This document shows, piece by piece, positions 37,047-40,321 of a stretch of 40,321 bases of DNA. The position numbers and the translations under genes are program-made. Origin of the DNA: Xanthobacteraceae bacterium (GTDB taxonomy: Bacteria; Pseudomonadota; Alphaproteobacteria; Rhizobiales; Xanthobacteraceae). Position 1 is the stretch's first letter, and every line of letters starts with the position of its first letter. The stretch lies in assembly GCA_030037065.1 (NCBI GenBank), contig JASHRW010000423.1, forward strand, positions 1 to 40,321, read 5' to 3'. Below the pieces are notes generated by a model that did not search any database, was not told the origin of the DNA, and saw only the letters and a program-made list of their open reading frames with translations.

Positions 37047-39953
37047 CTACTTCTTTGCACCTGCTTGCATTTGAGGCGTGATTCCGTATGCCGCGAATTC
37101 GTCTGGAATGTCGGGCTGAAGCACCTTAGCGGCGGTGACATCCTTATCGCCAGTCTCGACTTCATCTTTTTTCAACTCGGCTATGCCGCGTCCGTAAAGC
37201 GAGCTGGCGAGCTTGGGGTTGAGCTTCAGCGCGGCGGTATAGTCGGCAATGGAGTTGTCGTATTGCCCCAGCTTCAGGAAGACAAGCCCGCGGCTGTCAA
37301 GTGTGCTAGCGTCATTTGGTTTAAGTTTCAGAGATTGATTGCAATCTGACAGCGCGCTGTCGAGTTGGCCGAGCAGGGCGCGTGCCCAACACCGAAGGTT
37401 CCACAGCCACGCATTTGAGGGTTCAAGTTGAATCGCATGGTCAAGATTTTGAATCTCCGCCTGATAATCATGTTTTGAATCTAGCAGTTCCGCGATTTCC
37501 TGGTATGTTGCCCTGAGGATTGACTGCAGATCAGTATTAGAATGGTCGCTGTCGAGGAGCTTTTGACGAATGGCAAGTGTGTTGCGAAGATTGACGAGGG
37601 CGTCGTCCGGCTTGTTCTGACGCCAGAGCACCTCGGCAATCGACTGATAGGTTGAGGCGAGATCACGCTGCCAAAGTGCGTTGTTCGGATCGATTGCCAC
37701 CAGGCGCGTCCTGATCGCAAGGCTGGCGTGGTAGGCCTGCAGCGCATCGTCGAGCTTACCTTGTCCTACCAGGATCTTGCCAACAACGTAGTGGGCTACA
37801 GCAAGGTCGCGTTGCCACCAATTCTCATTTGAATTCGCCCCGACCAGCTGGGTCAAAATCGCTATGCCGTCGCGATACACAGTCAGTGCGTCTTCGGACT
37901 TGCCCAGAGCCCAGAGGGCGGAACCAAGCCGCAGATTGGAAGTCGCCAAAACGGCTTTGAAGGTTGGATCGTTGGGAGCCAAGCTCACGGCGGCTTTGGC
38001 AAATTCCACGGAATCGCGATAGGCGGCGATTGCCTCATCCGGCTTGTGCTGAGCAAGGAGAATGTCGGCCATTCGATAAGCCACAAGCGACAGCGATCCT
38101 TGATTGCCCACCACTGTTGGCTCTTGGGCGGCTATTGATTTGAATTTGCTTTCGGCCTCTCGGTAGTCAGAGAGCGCGTCATCAAGTTTCCCCTGCTGCT
38201 TAAGCATGTCGCCTATATGGGCCAAACTCACCGCAAGATCGCGTTGCCAGTCAGTGCGTGTTGGATCTTTCGCCACCAGCGCCTGTGCAATGCGGTGGCA
38301 GTCTTGGTATGCGGAAAGTGCGTCGGCAGATCTGCCCATCACGACCAGGAGATCGCCCAGTTTTTCGTCGCTGCTCAGCAGCTCTCGCTGTGCCACGGTG
38401 TTGGTCGGGTCCAGGCCGCTGAAATTCTTTGCAACGCTCTGGCTGTCGCGAAAAGCGCTCAAAGAGTTTTCAAATTTACCCTCAGCCTTTAAAACAATGC
38501 CCATTTGCAAATCGGCGGCCCAAACATCTTCGAGAGCCGGAAAACTGTGGGAGTCTTTTGCGGAAGCCTGTTGGGCGATTGCAAGCTCGCGCCGATAGGC
38601 AGCGAGCGCTTCGTCTATTTTTCCTTGATCTGCCAGCGCAAGGCCAATGTCGCCGTATGTGTCGGCGACGGCAAGCTGCAACGACGAGTCGTTGGGATTC
38701 TTCGTAGCAATTGCTTGGCGGGTGGCGAGCGCCTCGCGAAAAGATGCGAGCGCATCGTCGAGTTTGCCCTGTCCCTCAAGCACTAATCCGATATTGACGT
38801 AGGCGACGGCGAGGTCGTTCTGCCACTCTGCCTTGGTCGGGTCCTGGGCGACGAGCACTTTGTCGTTAGCCAAGCTGTCGCGATAGCTGGCAAGTGCTTG
38901 CATAGGCTTTCCGAGCTTGATCAACGCGTTGCCGATACGCTCTTCGCTCCCGGCCAACCCAGCACGCCAGTCTTCGTTGTCAGGTTCCGTTGCAACCAGG
39001 CGCAGCAAGAGCGACTGCGCCTGACGAGCAGAGTCCAGAGCGGCTTGAGCGTCGCCAAGTGTTTCAAGCGTCACGGCCGTTTCGTTCAGAGCCAAAGCCT
39101 CGCTCCGTAGCAGGTCCAGGCTGACCTCACCTTGTCCTATAAGCTGCTCCTGGAGTTTTCGGGCGCGGTCAAGGATGTCTTTGACAAGCGTCGAAGGGAT
39201 GCCCACGACATCTCTGAGCTTGAGTGCCAAATCTTTCACAAGAGCATTAGCGGTGTTTGTTGCGGTCGTGAGCGTTTGCTCTGCGCGATTGCGCTCGGCG
39301 ATCGCCACTCTTTGCTCATGGTAAGCCAGGATGCCCGCTGCGCTTGCCGCGATGGCCAGGATGAGCAATGCGGCGGCTGCGCCGATTGCAAGCCGCAGTG
39401 CGCGGCGCTGTTGGCGCACCTCCTCTGACAGCAAATCCTCTTTCGGTACGTCGCGGATCGCAGCGGCAAAGTCGGCGACAAGATCGGTGAATTTGGCGTC
39501 ACGCTTGTCCGCGTCTTGGCGATACGGACGCAAATCGACCCATTTCGGCTCGTTAGGGAAGCGCTTGGCCAGAACGGGCGGCAGGGGATGCGTTGCGCTT
39601 GCGGCAAAATCGGCGATGGCTTCATCCCACCTCAATTCGCCGTCGCACAGCCCAATCAACAACGTATCAACTGAATTGTGTTCGAGCCAAAAGGTAACCT
39701 CCTTATTGACCCATTTGGAAGCGGCAGCTTCCGGCGAGGCGAGGAGGAGGAAATGGCGCGATTGCCCGAGCGCCTGTTCGATCATTGGCCATAGGTGGGG
39801 CGTGGCCGACAAGCTTGTGTCGTCGCGAAATAGCCGCAGCGCGCGACGCTTGTACCACGGCTTTCCAAGCTTCTGAATCGCCGACTGCAATGCCGCTGCT
39901 ATCGACTTATCCTTGGTGTGGCTGTATGAAATGAACGCGTCATAGAGCGCCAT
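37047..39953 (-). CDS. TIR-domain protein with a single TM segment and a long TPR array
   Basis: MALYDAFISYSHTKDKSIAAALQSAIQKLG..LFRDDTSLS..FLLLASPEAAASKWVNKEVTFWLE (TIR); TM LAIGAAAALLILAIAASAAGILAY; tandem units such as LAVAYVNIGLVLEGQGKLDDALASFREALATRQAIATKNPN. Start ATG 39953. Confidence 0.88.
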   Translation of the reverse strand: MALYDAFISYSHTKDKSIAAALQSAIQKLGKPWYKRRALRLFRDDTSLSATPHLWPMIEQALGQSRHFLLLASPEAAASKWVNKEVTFWLEHNSVDTLLIGLCDGELRWDEAIADFAASATHPLPPVLAKRFPNEPKWVDLRPYRQDADKRDAKFTDLVADFAAAIRDVPKEDLLSEEVRQQRRALRLAIGAAAALLILAIAASAAGILAYHEQRVAIAERNRAEQTLTTATNTANALVKDLALKLRDVVGIPSTLVKDILDRARKLQEQLIGQGEVSLDLLRSEALALNETAVTLETLGDAQAALDSARQAQSLLLRLVATEPDNEDWRAGLAGSEERIGNALIKLGKPMQALASYRDSLANDKVLVAQDPTKAEWQNDLAVAYVNIGLVLEGQGKLDDALASFREALATRQAIATKNPNDSSLQLAVADTYGDIGLALADQGKIDEALAAYRRELAIAQQASAKDSHSFPALEDVWAADLQMGIVLKAEGKFENSLSAFRDSQSVAKNFSGLDPTNTVAQRELLSSDEKLGDLLVVMGRSADALSAYQDCHRIAQALVAKDPTRTDWQRDLAVSLAHIGDMLKQQGKLDDALSDYREAESKFKSIAAQEPTVVGNQGSLSLVAYRMADILLAQHKPDEAIAAYRDSVEFAKAAVSLAPNDPTFKAVLATSNLRLGSALWALGKSEDALTVYRDGIAILTQLVGANSNENWWQRDLAVAHYVVGKILVGQGKLDDALQAYHASLAIRTRLVAIDPNNALWQRDLASTYQSIAEVLWRQNKPDDALVNLRNTLAIRQKLLDSDHSNTDLQSILRATYQEIAELLDSKHDYQAEIQNLDHAIQLEPSNAWLWNLRCWARALLGQLDSALSDCNQSLKLKPNDASTLDSRGLVFLKLGQYDNSIADYTAALKLNPKLASSLYGRGIAELKKDEVETGDKDVTAAKVLQPDIPDEFAAYGITPQMQAGAKK

Positions 39954-40212
39954 GGCGCAAGCCCCTGCTGCCGGCCGGGCCGCTGTGAACGCGCAAGGCG
40001 ACAAAACTCGGCCACAATAGCCCCAAGCAAACATAATCTAGACGGGGCATGCGCCGCTTGACAATTCTTGCGGCCCCGCTGGGTTAACGCCGTCACGCCA
40101 ATACGACGGGAGGATTTTTTCGAGCCAAGGAGAGCTAGATCAGAATGCTGCGCGAGTTGCACCGACCTTTCGGGCCAGCGCTGATACCGGGTGTCTATGT
40201 GGTAGTGATTGA

Positions 40213-40235
40213 CCTCGTCCGCGGCTAGGACGAGG
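40213..40235. terminator. Possible terminator hairpin downstream of the tRNA
   Basis: CCTCGTCC(40213-40220) GCGGCTA GGACGAGG(40228-40235), perfect 8-bp stem; no strong U-tract. Confidence 0.35.
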
Positions 40236-40242
40236 ACGTAAT

Positions 40243-40319
40243 TGGCGGTCCCGACAGGACTCGAACCTGTGACCTTCGGTTTAGGAAACCGCTGCTCTAT
40301 CCGGCTGAGCTACGGGACC
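40243..40319 (-). tRNA. tRNA-Arg (anticodon CCT), CCA encoded
   Basis: Minus strand GGTCCCGTAGCTCAGCCGGATAGAGCAGCGGTTTCCTAAACCGAAGGTCACAGGTTCGAGTCCTGTCGGGACCGCCA; acceptor GGTCCCG/CGGGACC, anticodon loop TTCCTAA, T-loop GGTTCGAGTCC. Confidence 0.95.
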
Positions 40320-40321
40320 AA

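Noticed and set aside
37047-39953. Reading the ~144-bp periodicity as a CRISPR or DNA-level tandem repeat
   Set aside because: The period is the ~48-aa TPR unit; units are diverged at DNA level and in frame, so it is protein repeat structure.
40145-40228. 27-aa plus-strand ORF MLRELHRPFGPALIPGVYVVVIDLVRG*
   Set aside because: SD-to-start spacing is long, it overlaps the putative tRNA terminator stem, and there is no other support.
1-40321. CRISPR arrays, rRNA, prophage genes, or transposases
   Set aside because: None seen on either strand; no repeat-spacer pattern, no integrase, transposase or structural phage ORF recognised in the translations.

Overview
The window looks chromosomal and comes from a GC-rich alphaproteobacterium; gene content and GcrA point to Rhizobiales. 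The left half is mostly core genes: lepB, ccdAB-like TA, dcd, metZ behind a SAM-II riboswitch, an OpgC plus two SGNH hydrolase cassette, apaG, hslO, argF-argD, gcrA, and phoR/pstB-phoU-phoB. Next comes a metabolic and regulatory stretch: flippase-like protein, alpha/beta hydrolases, UbiD, MASE4 hybrid kinase with two REC proteins, Crp/Fnr regulator. A probable catabolic cluster follows (VOC, FAD monooxygenase, LLM oxidoreductase, CoA transferase, dihydroxyphthalate-decarboxylase-like protein, enoyl-CoA hydratase, FMN dehydrogenase). The right edge carries a large TIR-TM-TPR protein beside a tRNA-Arg(CCT). Main points for follow-up: (i) the TIR-TM-TPR receptor-like protein next to a tRNA; (ii) a pho locus with a good Pho box and pstB-phoU-phoB but no pstS, pstC or pstA between phoR and pstB; (iii) a SAM-II riboswitch with mutually exclusive terminator/antiterminator stems; (iv) an OpgC plus paired SGNH cassette with one apparently degenerate hydrolase; (v) inverted-repeat elements that supply stop codons, C-terminal residues or Shine-Dalgarno sequence to neighbouring genes. 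All calls come from reading the sequence and supplied translations; no searches or folding were run.
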